Shown here: positions 1 through 8,953 of the stretch, piece by piece | How positions within the stretch are numbered: position 1 is the stretch's first letter | Layout: every line of letters starts with the position of its first letter | From: Arthrobacter silviterrae | GTDB lineage: Bacteria; Actinomycetota; Actinomycetes; Actinomycetales; Micrococcaceae | Direction of reading: 5' to 3' | DNA length: 64,000 nucleotides | NCBI RefSeq assembly: GCF_011045165.1 | Contig: NZ_JAAKZI010000017.1 | Span: 22,836 to 86,835 of the forward strand | Program-made: the position numbers and the translations under genes | The notes under the pieces: model-generated | Seen by the model: only the letters and a program-made list of their open reading frames with translations | Databases searched by the model: none | What the model was told of the DNA's origin: nothing

Positions 1-55
1 GTGGCCATTGTCGATGCCGGTGGGCCACCCGCTTCGGGAGAGGGCGAATTAAGAG

Positions 56-181
56 CTAAACCGTGAAGTTTGCGTCGTCGTTGAGATCCACGTTCTTGGT
101 TTCAGGCGCCATTGTGGCGCCGATCCAGACGAGAAGGCCGGCGAAGCAAATCATGGCTGCGACAGCCACCTGGTCGAGCAT
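56..181 (-). pseudogene. C-terminal fragment of an MFS transporter
   Basis: The minus strand encodes one hydrophobic segment followed by APETKNVDLNDDANF and a stop. An ...PETK.V.L tail directly after the last membrane helix is typical of metabolite:H+ symporter (MHS-type) major facilitator proteins; the intact transporter at 26742-28094 ends in the similar GPETKNAEL. Only about 40 residues remain and the sequence upstream on this strand does not continue the transporter, so this looks like the broken end of a gene rather than a working one. The ORF could be extended to position 298, but those residues do not resemble a membrane protein. Confidence 0.45.
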
Positions 182-267
182 GAAATTGCGGAGTCCTTGT
201 CTGTACCACACACAGATGGCCGGCCGGACTACAGTGAGCACCTGGTGGGTGTCGCCACTGCTGAAGT

Positions 268-753
268 TCAAGGCGCGCGGCCCGTCCGTCGATTGCACAG
301 TTCATGATCGAAGGCGCGTATCTCGTGGGTGATTCGTCCGCGTGAATCATGGGCCATGACGACGCGGGTGCCGCGATCCACTAGGGTGTCTAAAATTCGA
401 TATGACTCGGCACGCGGAGTTCGAACAGTGAGTGCACGGAGATCCTGATCAGGGCCACAACGGTTGGCCCCGGCGGACAACAGGTGCGCCTCAAATGTAG
501 TCCGTTGCCGATCAGCGTCGTGGTAGGCGTTCCGGTACGTCTCGTAAATAACGATGGATGCCGGCGTTCGACGAATACGTTTTGAGACACGGTCGTGAGA
601 CTTGCCGGTCAGGACGAAATCGCAACACGCCGCGATCATCGGGACTTTGGCTCGGCCGCGGCTGCTTGGTCCATGGGACGTCTCATATCCCTGGGGATAC
701 AAGACATTTGCGGAAATGCCGAGCTTCGGCGTCGAATCCCGACTCGCGTTCAC
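268..753 (-). CDS. hypothetical protein, uncertain
   Basis: A 161-codon minus-strand frame starting at a GTG, divergent from the ApeA-like gene whose chosen start is 21 bases away. The product is hydrophilic and has no motif I recognise, and no convincing ribosome binding site precedes it. It is listed because it fills an otherwise empty stretch; it could equally be a chance frame in decayed DNA. Confidence 0.25.
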   Translation of the reverse strand: MNASRDSTPKLGISANVLYPQGYETSHGPSSRGRAKVPMIAACCDFVLTGKSHDRVSKRIRRTPASIVIYETYRNAYHDADRQRTTFEAHLLSAGANRCGPDQDLRALTVRTPRAESYRILDTLVDRGTRVVMAHDSRGRITHEIRAFDHELCNRRTGRAP

Positions 754-773
754 AGCGGTCTAAGCTCGCTGTC

Positions 774-2078
774 ATGGACAACGATCTTCTGAAGGGAACT
801 CGACGCGTAGGGAACCTCGTCGATTTCAATGCGAATACCCCACCTGTTTCCGCCACGCTGGTGCGCGAAGATGAGGGTATCAGCCTAACCGTTCCGTGGA
901 GCGGAAGCGACGATTACTACTCGTCGTGGTTCATGGGCGAGCACACACGGCGTCCGGAGTTGGCAGTCTGGCCGCCTATGCCCAAAAGGCTCTTGTTCCA
1001 GGACTCCCACGGGTCTGTGCTCTTGGTCGATTGTTGGGCGAGGGGATTTCACACCAATTTTTCGACCGGTACCGGGCGAGTTTGGGCGCGGTATGCGGTC
1101 CTGGGCGTCGATGGCGACATCGACTACTCCGTTGTTAATGGCGTCCGATCTGAGGTTACTGGGCTACGGGAATGGCTTGGCGTTGAATCTTTCAAGGAAG
1201 ACTACGACTTTGAATCCCGTGTTCTTACGATCAAAGCAGTATCAAGCGAACCGATCGAAGTAAGTTCACTCCTGAAGTTCCGCCCGAGTTGGGACGTCAC
1301 CCGCGACGGTCACGAATCAACGACGATCAAGAACCTCGTGTTCTGTGAGTCGAGAAGCAGTGATCCCTCTTCCTGGAAAGACCTCATGGGGGCACATTGG
1401 GGCATTAGGGATCTACTTGTTGTTTCGCGATGGGTGCAAGAGACGTGCACCATACTTCAAGCGCAACACGCCGACGACCCACTTAAAACTATGGATGGCG
1501 CCGAACATGGCGAACAATGGCGAACGGTGATTGAGCCCCACTCCGATCCGTCGCCGTCGCCGCCGACGGGACAGCGCCCTCATCTAGTGGAATATTCAGA
1601 CCTCGGCCCGAACGGGATCGCTCTTTGGCTTTCGCTCCGCGAACGGTTCCAGAGAGCACTCGATCCGATCATTTCAGACCGTTTTATCAGCAAGGTGGGT
1701 GCCATAACCCATATGGCACAGGTCGGACCGGGTCTCGAGGCACTTGGATTTCTGATCATGCAGACAAAGGATGGAATGAGCGCCTCAGAAGCCAATCGAA
1801 AGCCTCTTCGTGCACGGTTGGACCGGATCCTTCGCGAAATAGAGGACGTCGTGCCTTTTGATGGCAGTGACTGGGCTGCCGGAATGACAGAGGCCTACAA
1901 CGGGATAAAGCACGCAAACCGCGACCTCCCCACCGAACTAGAATTGCTTAACCGGTGGCGAGAATCGGTCCTCGCAGTGCGCATTTGGGTTGCTCGAGAG
2001 CTCAGGGTAAAGGCAGAAGATATCCGTAGTCGACTGGAGCGCGACCCGCAGACTACGCCATACGTCACTAGGACTTGA
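774..2078 (+). CDS. ApeA-N-terminal-domain/HEPN-like protein (candidate antiphage)
   Basis: A soluble protein of 434 residues. The first about 270 residues are rich in beta-strand and aromatic positions, and the last about 150 are helical, ending in the segment WAAGMTEAYNGIKHANRD (around residues 365-383). This build resembles proteins with an ApeA-type N-terminal domain and a C-terminal HEPN helical bundle, several of which protect against phages by RNA cleavage. I do not see a clean HEPN Rx4-6H motif; the YNGIKH segment sits where it would be expected, so catalysis is doubtful. The frame is open 72 codons further upstream, but that part looks random and ATG 774 was preferred. The neighbouring restriction enzyme and GTPase fit a defence setting. 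The family call is tentative. Confidence 0.5.
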   Translation: MDNDLLKGTRRVGNLVDFNANTPPVSATLVREDEGISLTVPWSGSDDYYSSWFMGEHTRRPELAVWPPMPKRLLFQDSHGSVLLVDCWARGFHTNFSTGTGRVWARYAVLGVDGDIDYSVVNGVRSEVTGLREWLGVESFKEDYDFESRVLTIKAVSSEPIEVSSLLKFRPSWDVTRDGHESTTIKNLVFCESRSSDPSSWKDLMGAHWGIRDLLVVSRWVQETCTILQAQHADDPLKTMDGAEHGEQWRTVIEPHSDPSPSPPTGQRPHLVEYSDLGPNGIALWLSLRERFQRALDPIISDRFISKVGAITHMAQVGPGLEALGFLIMQTKDGMSASEANRKPLRARLDRILREIEDVVPFDGSDWAAGMTEAYNGIKHANRDLPTELELLNRWRESVLAVRIWVARELRVKAEDIRSRLERDPQTTPYVTRT

Positions 2079-2116
2079 ACTCCCACGCCTTGCCATGCCG
2101 AGGCGGCCGAGCCCGT

Positions 2117-2174
2117 GTCTCGTAGCTGAAGTGCCTCATAACGGACGGGTTTAGAGACACTTCAGTTACGAGAC
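2117..2174. repeat. 17-bp imperfect inverted repeat
   Basis: GTCTCGTAGCTGAAGTG at 2117-2133 is answered by CACTTCAGTTACGAGAC at 2158-2174, matching at 16 of 17 positions around a 24-base spacer. It follows the ApeA-like gene, but there is no T-run, so it is not an obvious terminator. The GTGTCTC/GAGACAC words recur at 3641-3660 and next to the IS481-type gene at 63370-63440, which suggests an element end or recombination site. Confidence 0.6.
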
Positions 2175-2217
2175 GCTGAGCTGCCGTAATCATCGAATTC
2201 ATGTGCTTGAAATAAGG

Positions 2218-2658
2218 CTAATCAAAGATGCAACTGAACCTTGGTGAACTCAAATGTGTAGCTGTTGCAGGCATGCAACTTCCCGGCCGAGTTCGATCAT
2301 CCCTGCTCCGGCCCGCGATAGATCCAGCCACCGTCCGGAACGTATCCCGATCATCGGCCGCCACAAACTGTTTCACATACCCGACCTTCGGAGCATCAGC
2401 GGCCGGCTGCGACTCAAAAGCTTGGTTCTACATTTCCGCCTCCATTGCCAACTGCAAGATCTCCATGCGGGAGTGTTCGGCAGGATCGGCGGTCAACTGC
2501 TGCGCCATCTGGAAGAAGTCCTTGACCATTGAGAGCTTGAACGTGTTCACCTGATCTGTGTTCCGCTGCTAAATCACCGACAATGACGCCTGCGGCTCGG
2601 TCAACATTGCGACACGGGGAGGATTTCGGGCGCTTGGGAGCCGTCGCCTTTCAAACAC
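2218..2658 (-). pseudogene. degraded ORF with two in-frame amber codons
   Basis: Read on the minus strand, this stretch keeps one frame with coding-like codon choice (mostly G/C third positions), for example FKLSMVKDFFQMAQQL and KVGYVKQFVAADDRDTFRTV. It is interrupted by TAG at the complement of 2569-2571 and of 2428-2430. An AAGGAGG lies just upstream of a possible GTG start at 2658, with unusually short spacing. The frame ends with TAG at 2218. I do not recognise the family. Most likely it is a dead accessory gene. Confidence 0.4.
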
Positions 2659-2832
2659 GACCTCCTTTCCAAACTTTTCAAGGTCGTCGTTGTTGATTAA
2701 CAGCAGCGGCACGTTTTTGAGTTGGACGCCCGAGCATTCCGTGATGGTCAGTGCAGAGACGATCGGTGCGCCTTATGTGGCGCGTTCGATTGGTATAATT
2801 AGCTGTTCATTGTTTTCCTTTCAGGGAATAAG

Positions 2833-2868
2833 AAAGCCGCCCACGGTAGGTGGTGGCTTTACTTTAAT
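2833..2868 (+). terminator. hairpin, possible terminator or attenuator
   Basis: AAAGCCGCC (2833-2841) and GGTGGCTTT (2852-2860) form a 9-bp stem with one G-T pair, followed by the T-rich ACTTTAATTT. A TATAAT word lies at about 2793-2798, upstream of the hairpin, so a short transcript could start there and stop here before the gene at 3027. Confidence 0.45.
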
Positions 2869-3026
2869 TTGGGTAGGGGTATCGGGTGGGGTTCAAGAAC
2901 TGGTGGCTGAACACCACATCAAAAATTCCAGCTGTCCGAATTTACCGGACGGCTGTCAACAACGCTAGTCAGGGCCGCGTTACGAGAAGCCAGTCACTCT
3001 TTGAACATGGTGCTCAAGACGTCAAG

Positions 3027-3587
3027 ATGCGAGTTAACTTCACCTGCATCATGCCTCAAGGGTGGCTCTTCCCAAACAGGGAATCATTTGAGCACTTCGT
3101 CAGAGAAGTCGAAAGTATCGCACCTACATTCCCCTTCAAGCTCAAGTTCCGCGATGAAGGTATTGGGTTTTCAGACCAGCTAGAGCGATATTTCGCTTCG
3201 ACACTGAGCCAACGTCGGACTGTCCTCATAGAATCAACCTCGCTTGATCACCAGGATTCAGTCATTTTCCATACAACGGGCGATTACTCAGTAGCTGCAA
3301 TTACTAATGACAAGACACGAATCGAAGTTCGACTGGTTACCACGGATACAGCAATGGCAGACATTATTGGCAATGGAATAGTAAACGCCCTGTTCCTATA
3401 CGCCAATCCACGTCCCCTGCGTGGGAGAAAAGCAAAGTTGCCCGTCATTCAGCCCATCGACGTCTACAACCAAGAATTTGAGGAGTTCAAGATCAAGCAG
3501 ACGTGGCGCACAGTCTGGATCTCAGGGGGCATCTCGGTAGGCGTTGCAATCATCGCTGTCATCGGAAGGGTTTTCTTTGGTAGCTAA
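3027..3587 (+). CDS. hypothetical protein with C-terminal membrane anchor
   Basis: A protein of 186 residues from ATG 3027; the frame is open upstream to 2886 but those codons look unstructured. It is mostly soluble and ends with one hydrophobic helix (VWISGGISVGVAIIAVIGRVFF), predicting a tail-anchored membrane protein with its bulk in the cytoplasm. Its base composition is visibly lower in GC than the flanking genes, a sign of recent transfer. It stands between the ApeA-like gene and the Type ISP enzyme, so a role in the same defence island is possible. I do not recognise the family and no catalytic motif stands out. Confidence 0.6.
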   Translation: MRVNFTCIMPQGWLFPNRESFEHFVREVESIAPTFPFKLKFRDEGIGFSDQLERYFASTLSQRRTVLIESTSLDHQDSVIFHTTGDYSVAAITNDKTRIEVRLVTTDTAMADIIGNGIVNALFLYANPRPLRGRKAKLPVIQPIDVYNQEFEEFKIKQTWRTVWISGGISVGVAIIAVIGRVFFGS

Positions 3588-3865
3588 GGCGCGTTAAGCG
3601 GCTCATCATAGATGGCACATGAATCCAAGGACTGGGGCAGCGTGGTGTCTCATAACCCAAGTGTCTCGAAACGCATGGGATGCAAGATAGCCTGCGCTCT
3701 CGTAGCTGCGGTCTATCGAGACGTTCGGAATCTCGATTCCGAGCGACACTCGAATGCGCCATAGAGTGCCGAACGCCGCACCATCGCCTCCTCATTCAAG
3801 GACACAGGACTCCGAGGCGCGGCCACGGTCCAATGCAACCAGCCGGAATGCGGCAAGATGATTGC

Positions 3866-6800
3866 ATGGGATCTGCAACATTCGAGGACGTGCTTGACCG
3901 GCTGTACTTCACTGCCATTGACCAGAAGGACAAAGGCAGCAAGTTTGAGCGGTTGGTCAAGCGGTATCTGCAGCTGGAGCCGAAGTATGCAGACCAGTTT
4001 TCAGATGTCTGGATGTGGCAGGATTACCCTGGCCGGGACGGCAAGGTGGACACCGGCATAGACCTGGTCGCCAAAGACCGGTACACGGGCGAGCTGACGG
4101 CTATCCAGTGCAAGTTCTATGACCCGATGTCCACGCTGCAGAAGGCGCAGATCGACTCGTTCTTCACTGCTGCCGGCAAGACCGACTTTTCCTACGGCAT
4201 GGTCGTCTCCACTACGGACCACTGGTCCAAGCACGCCGAGGATGCACTTGAGGGCCAGTCGAAGGGAATGACCCGGCTACGCTTGAAGGACTTGGCCGAG
4301 TCAACGATTGACTGGTCGCAGTTCGACGTCGATGTCCCCGAGCAGATGCGCAAGCTGGACCGCAAGGAACCCCGCATATACCAGCGTGACGCCATCAACG
4401 ATGTCAAAGCTGGCTTCCAAACCGAAGATCGCGGCAAGCTGATCATGGCTTGCGGTACCGGCAAGACATACACCTCCCTCAAGATCGTGGAGGAACAGGT
4501 TCCCATTGGCGGAACCGTGCTCTTCCTCGTCCCCTCAATCGCGTTGCTGCAGCAGACACTGAACGAATGGACCGCCCAGGCCACCGTTCCTCTCCGGGCG
4601 TTCGCTGTCTGCTCCGACACCAAGGTCGGCCGCAAGGAGAACGAAGATGTCAACGTCCATGACCTGGCATTTCCGGCCACCACGGACCCAGTGAAGTTGC
4701 TGAACCGTGCCCGCATCAGCACGGGGCGGGAGGCCGTGACCGTTGTCTTCTCCACATACCAGTCCATCGATGTCATTGCCCAGGCCCAGCAGCAGGGCCT
4801 TGCCGATTTTGCCATGATCCTCTGCGACGAAGCCCACCGAACCACGGGCATTACTGAAGCAGACCATGATGATTCATCCTTCGTCCGCGTCCACGATGAG
4901 ACGTACGTGAAGGCGGCGAAGCGCCTGTACATGACAGCTACGCCCCGCATCTACGTCCAGGAGTCCAAGGCGAAGGCCGCCGAGGACAACGTGGCGGTCT
5001 ACTCGATGGACGACGAGGCAGTGTTCGGGCCCGAGTTCCATCACCTCGGCTTCGGAAAAGCCGTCGAGATGGGCCATCTGGCCGACTACAAAGTCCTTGT
5101 CCTGGCAGTGGATGAAGAAGCGGTGTCGCGCTCTTTCCAAGGCATGTTTGAGGAGAACGGTGATCTCAAGCTCGACGACGTTGCCCGCATCGTGGGGTGT
5201 TGGAACGGCCTTTCCAAACGGGGGGTCAACGGCCAGCGCCTGGACATTGCCGACGCCAGCCCCATGCGCCGGGCCGTGGCCTTCGCCCGCAACATCAAGG
5301 AATCGAAGAAGCTTGCAGAGGAATTCGAGCTCATCGGCAAGCAGCTCCTCGTCAATGCAGCCGAAGCGGAGGCAGAGGACGCGTTGAAGCTGGAGGCTGG
5401 CCACGTGGATGGGACCTTCAACGTTCTGGAACGTTCCGCGAAACTTGACTGGCTCAAGGAACCGGCAGACGGTAACGTCTGTCGCATTCTTTCCAACGTC
5501 AAATGCCTTTCCGAGGGCGTGGACGTGCCCTCCCTGGACGCAGTGCTGTTCCTAAACCCACGGAACTCGCAGGTCGACGTCGTCCAGTCCGTGGGCCGTG
5601 TGATGCGCAAGGCTGAGGGCAAGGAATACGGGTACATCATCCTGCCCATCGCTGTGCCGGCGTCCCGGGACCCGGAGACTGCCCTGAACGACAACAAAAA
5701 GTACAAAGTTGTCTGGGACGTGCTGCAGGCCCTGCGCGCCCACGATGACCGCTTCGAGGCAATGATCAACAAGCTTGACCTGAACCGCAATGCCAATGAT
5801 GTCATTGACGTCATCGCGGTCACTGATCCGTTCAACGCGGACGACGGCGGCGCTCCTGCCCAGGAGAAAAGCGGCACTGACACTGGAATTCCCCAGGAGA
5901 CGCTGTTCGCCCTGGCCAGGGCAGATGAATGGCGGAACGCGATCTTCGCCCGCATGGTTCGCAAGGTTGGCGATCGGCGGTACTGGGAATCCTGGGCCAC
6001 GGACGTCAAGGACATCGCGGACCGGCACGTGATCCGCATCCGCACCATCCTGGACGGGCCGGATCCCCGGGCCCGCCAAGAGTTCTCCGTCTTCCTGGAC
6101 GGCCTTCGGGGAAACCTGAACGACGGCATCAGCGAATCAGACGCAATTGACATGCTTTCCCAGCATTTGATTACCAAGCCCGTTTTCGAGGCCTTGTTTG
6201 ACGGTTACTCCTTTGCCGCCCACAATCCGGTGTCCCAGGTCATGGATTCCATGGTCGCCGTGCTCGAGCAGTACAACCTCGACTCCGAGGTTCAGAATTT
6301 GGAAGACTTCTATCGCTCGGTGCGGATCAGGGCCGAAGGCGTTACCAATGCTGAGGGCAAACAGAAGATCGTCACGGAACTGTACGAACGGTTCTTCAAA
6401 CTGGCCTTCCCCCGCACCGCAGAATCCCTCGGCATCGTCTACACGCCGGTCGAGGTGGTGGACTTCATCATCCGCGCTGTGGACGACGTGCTGGTCAAGG
6501 ACTTTAATTCGTCCCTCTCGGCGCCGGGTGTCCACGTTCTCGACCCGTTCGCAGGAACCGGCACATTCACTGTGCGGCTCCTGCAATCGGGCCGGATTAA
6601 ACCGGCGGATTTGCTGCGCAAGTACACCCAGGAACTCCATGCGAACGAAATCCTGCTCATGGCCTATTACATTGCGGCCATCAACATCGAAGCCACACTG
6701 CATGGAATCCTGGAAGACCAGGCTGCAGCCGTAGGAGGGGATCCCGCCGAGGTGGAGTATGTGCCGTTCGACGGCATGGTGCTCACCGATACGTTCCAGA

Positions 6801-8707
6801 TGTCCGAGGACGGCGATACCCTCGACGAGCACGTTTTTACGTCCAACAACGATCGCCTGGTTGCCCAAAACAAGCTCGATATCCGCGTCATAATTGGCAA
6901 TCCGCCCTACTCGGTGGGCCAGTCCAGCGGCAACGACAACAACGCCAACCTGAAATACCCCACACTGGACGAGTCAATCCGCTCGACCTACGCCGAGAGG
7001 TCGACGGCGACGAACAAGAACTCGCTCTACGACTCCTACATCCGGGCCATTCGATGGGCGTCCAACCGGATCCTTGCCTCGCCCGACGGCGGCGTGGTCG
7101 CCTACGTCTCCAACGGTGGCTACATAGATGGCAACACGGCAGACGGCCTGCGCAAAACCCTCGTCGGAGAGTTCCACGATATATATGTCTACAACCTCCG
7201 CGGCAACCAGCGCACAGCGGGCGAGCAAAGCCGCAGGGAGGGCGGCAAAATTTTCGATTCAGGCAGTCGCAACACGGTGGCCATCTTGATCCTCGTGAAG
7301 AAGTCCGGGACGACGCCGGGCGCCGTGCTGCACTACGTGGACATTGGCGACTATCTCGATAGAACGGAAAAACTCGCCCTTGTCGACAGGGCCGGCATTG
7401 GCACCCTCGACTGGGCCACCATAACGCCCAACGCCGAGGGTGACTGGATCAATCAGCGCAACGATGTCTTCGAATCTTTCCAGCCTATAGGAGACAAGAA
7501 GTCAGGCAGGGGTATTTTTGCCACATATTCTAGGGGGCTGGCCTCAGCTCGCGATGCGTGGGTTTACAACTCCTCTGCTGACAAACTTCGTCACAATGTA
7601 GATTCTCTGGTCTCGTTCTACAACAGCGAGGTGGACCGTTACACTTCAGACGGCAAGGGGGTTGGAGTTGCCGGCTTCATCAATACCGATGCAACGAAAC
7701 TGAGTTGGAACCGGGCCGACAAGGCGCAGCTCAAGCGCGGTACGAAATACGCCGTCCATGATGCTGGCTACCGCACCGCTGCGTACCGTCCTTTCAACAA
7801 GCAGAACGTTCACTTCAGCCGCCAGCTCAATGACATGGTTTATCAACTGGAAACCATCTTCCCGACACCTGATATCGAAAACTACGGGCTGATTATTACA
7901 GGAGTGGGGGCGGCAATGAATTTCTCTACTCTTGCTGTCGACCATGTGAGTGATTTGTCGCAGTTCGGTGGCCAGACCAATAGTCAGTTCTACCCTCGAT
8001 ACACCTACACAACCTCGGCACCTGGAGACGACTTGTTCTCTTCGGCGGGAGCGTCCTCGTCCCCGGAACGAGCGGACAATATTACGGATGCGACGCTGGC
8101 CGACTACCGCGCCGGTTATGGTGCAACGGTCAGCAAGGACGACATCTTTTTCTACGTCTACGGTCTGCTGCACTCGCCCGAGTACCGCGGTGAGTTCGCG
8201 GCAGACTTGAAGAAAATGCTTCCGCGCATTCCCAAGGTGCCCGGGGCGGAAAAGTTCATGGCGTTCTCGCAAGCGGGCCGGGAGCTGTCCGCTCTACACA
8301 TAGGCTACGAACAGCAAAAGCCGTACCATCTGACGGAGGTGGAGACCGCCGTCGTGCCTGCGGAGGACGAGTATGCGAAGTACGCGGTGAAGAAGATGAA
8401 GTACGGCGGCAAGGCCGGCGCGTGGGATAAAACAAGGATCATCTACAACAGCCATGTCACCCTCGACGGCGTGCCAGCGCAGGCGCAGAATTACATGCTC
8501 GGCGCCCGCTCGGCCATTGACTGGATTCTGGAGCGGTACCAGGTGAAGACGGACAAGGCCTCCGGGATTGTCAATGACCCCAATGACTGGTCACGCGAGC
8601 ACGGCCAGCCGCGGTACATCATTGACCTGATCGGCCGGATCGTCACGGTGAGCCTGGAGACGAACAGGATCGTGGACGGGCTGCCTTCGTTGGACTTGGC
8701 GGAGTGA
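3866..8707 (+). CDS. Type ISP restriction-modification enzyme (nuclease-helicase-methylase)
   Basis: A single-chain enzyme of about 1613 residues that should cut unmodified invading DNA while methylating the host. Domains in order: an Mrr-like nuclease region with GIDLVAK...IQCKF (about residues 60-83); a superfamily 2 translocase with Walker A ACGTGKTYTS (about 194), CDEAH (about 319), YMTATPR and a QSVGRVMRK arginine motif (about 574); a gamma-class N6-adenine methylase with DPFAGTGTF (about 892) and NPPY (about 1011); and a C-terminal target-recognition part. This order and length match Type ISP enzymes such as LlaGI and LlaBIII, which need no partner subunit, and none is present here. ATG 3866 was chosen because the domain begins right after it; the frame is open to 3680. 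Codon usage is more typical of the host than in the flanking small genes. Confidence 0.9.
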   Translation: MGSATFEDVLDRLYFTAIDQKDKGSKFERLVKRYLQLEPKYADQFSDVWMWQDYPGRDGKVDTGIDLVAKDRYTGELTAIQCKFYDPMSTLQKAQIDSFFTAAGKTDFSYGMVVSTTDHWSKHAEDALEGQSKGMTRLRLKDLAESTIDWSQFDVDVPEQMRKLDRKEPRIYQRDAINDVKAGFQTEDRGKLIMACGTGKTYTSLKIVEEQVPIGGTVLFLVPSIALLQQTLNEWTAQATVPLRAFAVCSDTKVGRKENEDVNVHDLAFPATTDPVKLLNRARISTGREAVTVVFSTYQSIDVIAQAQQQGLADFAMILCDEAHRTTGITEADHDDSSFVRVHDETYVKAAKRLYMTATPRIYVQESKAKAAEDNVAVYSMDDEAVFGPEFHHLGFGKAVEMGHLADYKVLVLAVDEEAVSRSFQGMFEENGDLKLDDVARIVGCWNGLSKRGVNGQRLDIADASPMRRAVAFARNIKESKKLAEEFELIGKQLLVNAAEAEAEDALKLEAGHVDGTFNVLERSAKLDWLKEPADGNVCRILSNVKCLSEGVDVPSLDAVLFLNPRNSQVDVVQSVGRVMRKAEGKEYGYIILPIAVPASRDPETALNDNKKYKVVWDVLQALRAHDDRFEAMINKLDLNRNANDVIDVIAVTDPFNADDGGAPAQEKSGTDTGIPQETLFALARADEWRNAIFARMVRKVGDRRYWESWATDVKDIADRHVIRIRTILDGPDPRARQEFSVFLDGLRGNLNDGISESDAIDMLSQHLITKPVFEALFDGYSFAAHNPVSQVMDSMVAVLEQYNLDSEVQNLEDFYRSVRIRAEGVTNAEGKQKIVTELYERFFKLAFPRTAESLGIVYTPVEVVDFIIRAVDDVLVKDFNSSLSAPGVHVLDPFAGTGTFTVRLLQSGRIKPADLLRKYTQELHANEILLMAYYIAAINIEATLHGILEDQAAAVGGDPAEVEYVPFDGMVLTDTFQMSEDGDTLDEHVFTSNNDRLVAQNKLDIRVIIGNPPYSVGQSSGNDNNANLKYPTLDESIRSTYAERSTATNKNSLYDSYIRAIRWASNRILASPDGGVVAYVSNGGYIDGNTADGLRKTLVGEFHDIYVYNLRGNQRTAGEQSRREGGKIFDSGSRNTVAILILVKKSGTTPGAVLHYVDIGDYLDRTEKLALVDRAGIGTLDWATITPNAEGDWINQRNDVFESFQPIGDKKSGRGIFATYSRGLASARDAWVYNSSADKLRHNVDSLVSFYNSEVDRYTSDGKGVGVAGFINTDATKLSWNRADKAQLKRGTKYAVHDAGYRTAAYRPFNKQNVHFSRQLNDMVYQLETIFPTPDIENYGLIITGVGAAMNFSTLAVDHVSDLSQFGGQTNSQFYPRYTYTTSAPGDDLFSSAGASSSPERADNITDATLADYRAGYGATVSKDDIFFYVYGLLHSPEYRGEFAADLKKMLPRIPKVPGAEKFMAFSQAGRELSALHIGYEQQKPYHLTEVETAVVPAEDEYAKYAVKKMKYGGKAGAWDKTRIIYNSHVTLDGVPAQAQNYMLGARSAIDWILERYQVKTDKASGIVNDPNDWSREHGQPRYIIDLIGRIVTVSLETNRIVDGLPSLDLAE

Positions 8708-8953
8708 CATCGGTGGCACGTGAAAGTCTTCTCAGATTCATAATTGCGAATTTTCTGCGCGGCTTCGCTTCTGACTAATGCTGTTTCGGGCTGAACGCGA
8801 ATTTCACGAGAGTCTGCATGAGACGCAAGGTAGCACCTCGATGGGAGAGTCCATTAAAATAGCCGAATTTTGGATAATGTTCGACGTACATGGGCTGAAG
8901 CCCTCTATGGTGGTCCGGCCTAGAGGGAGCATTCCGTTGTGTAGGCTTCCCGT

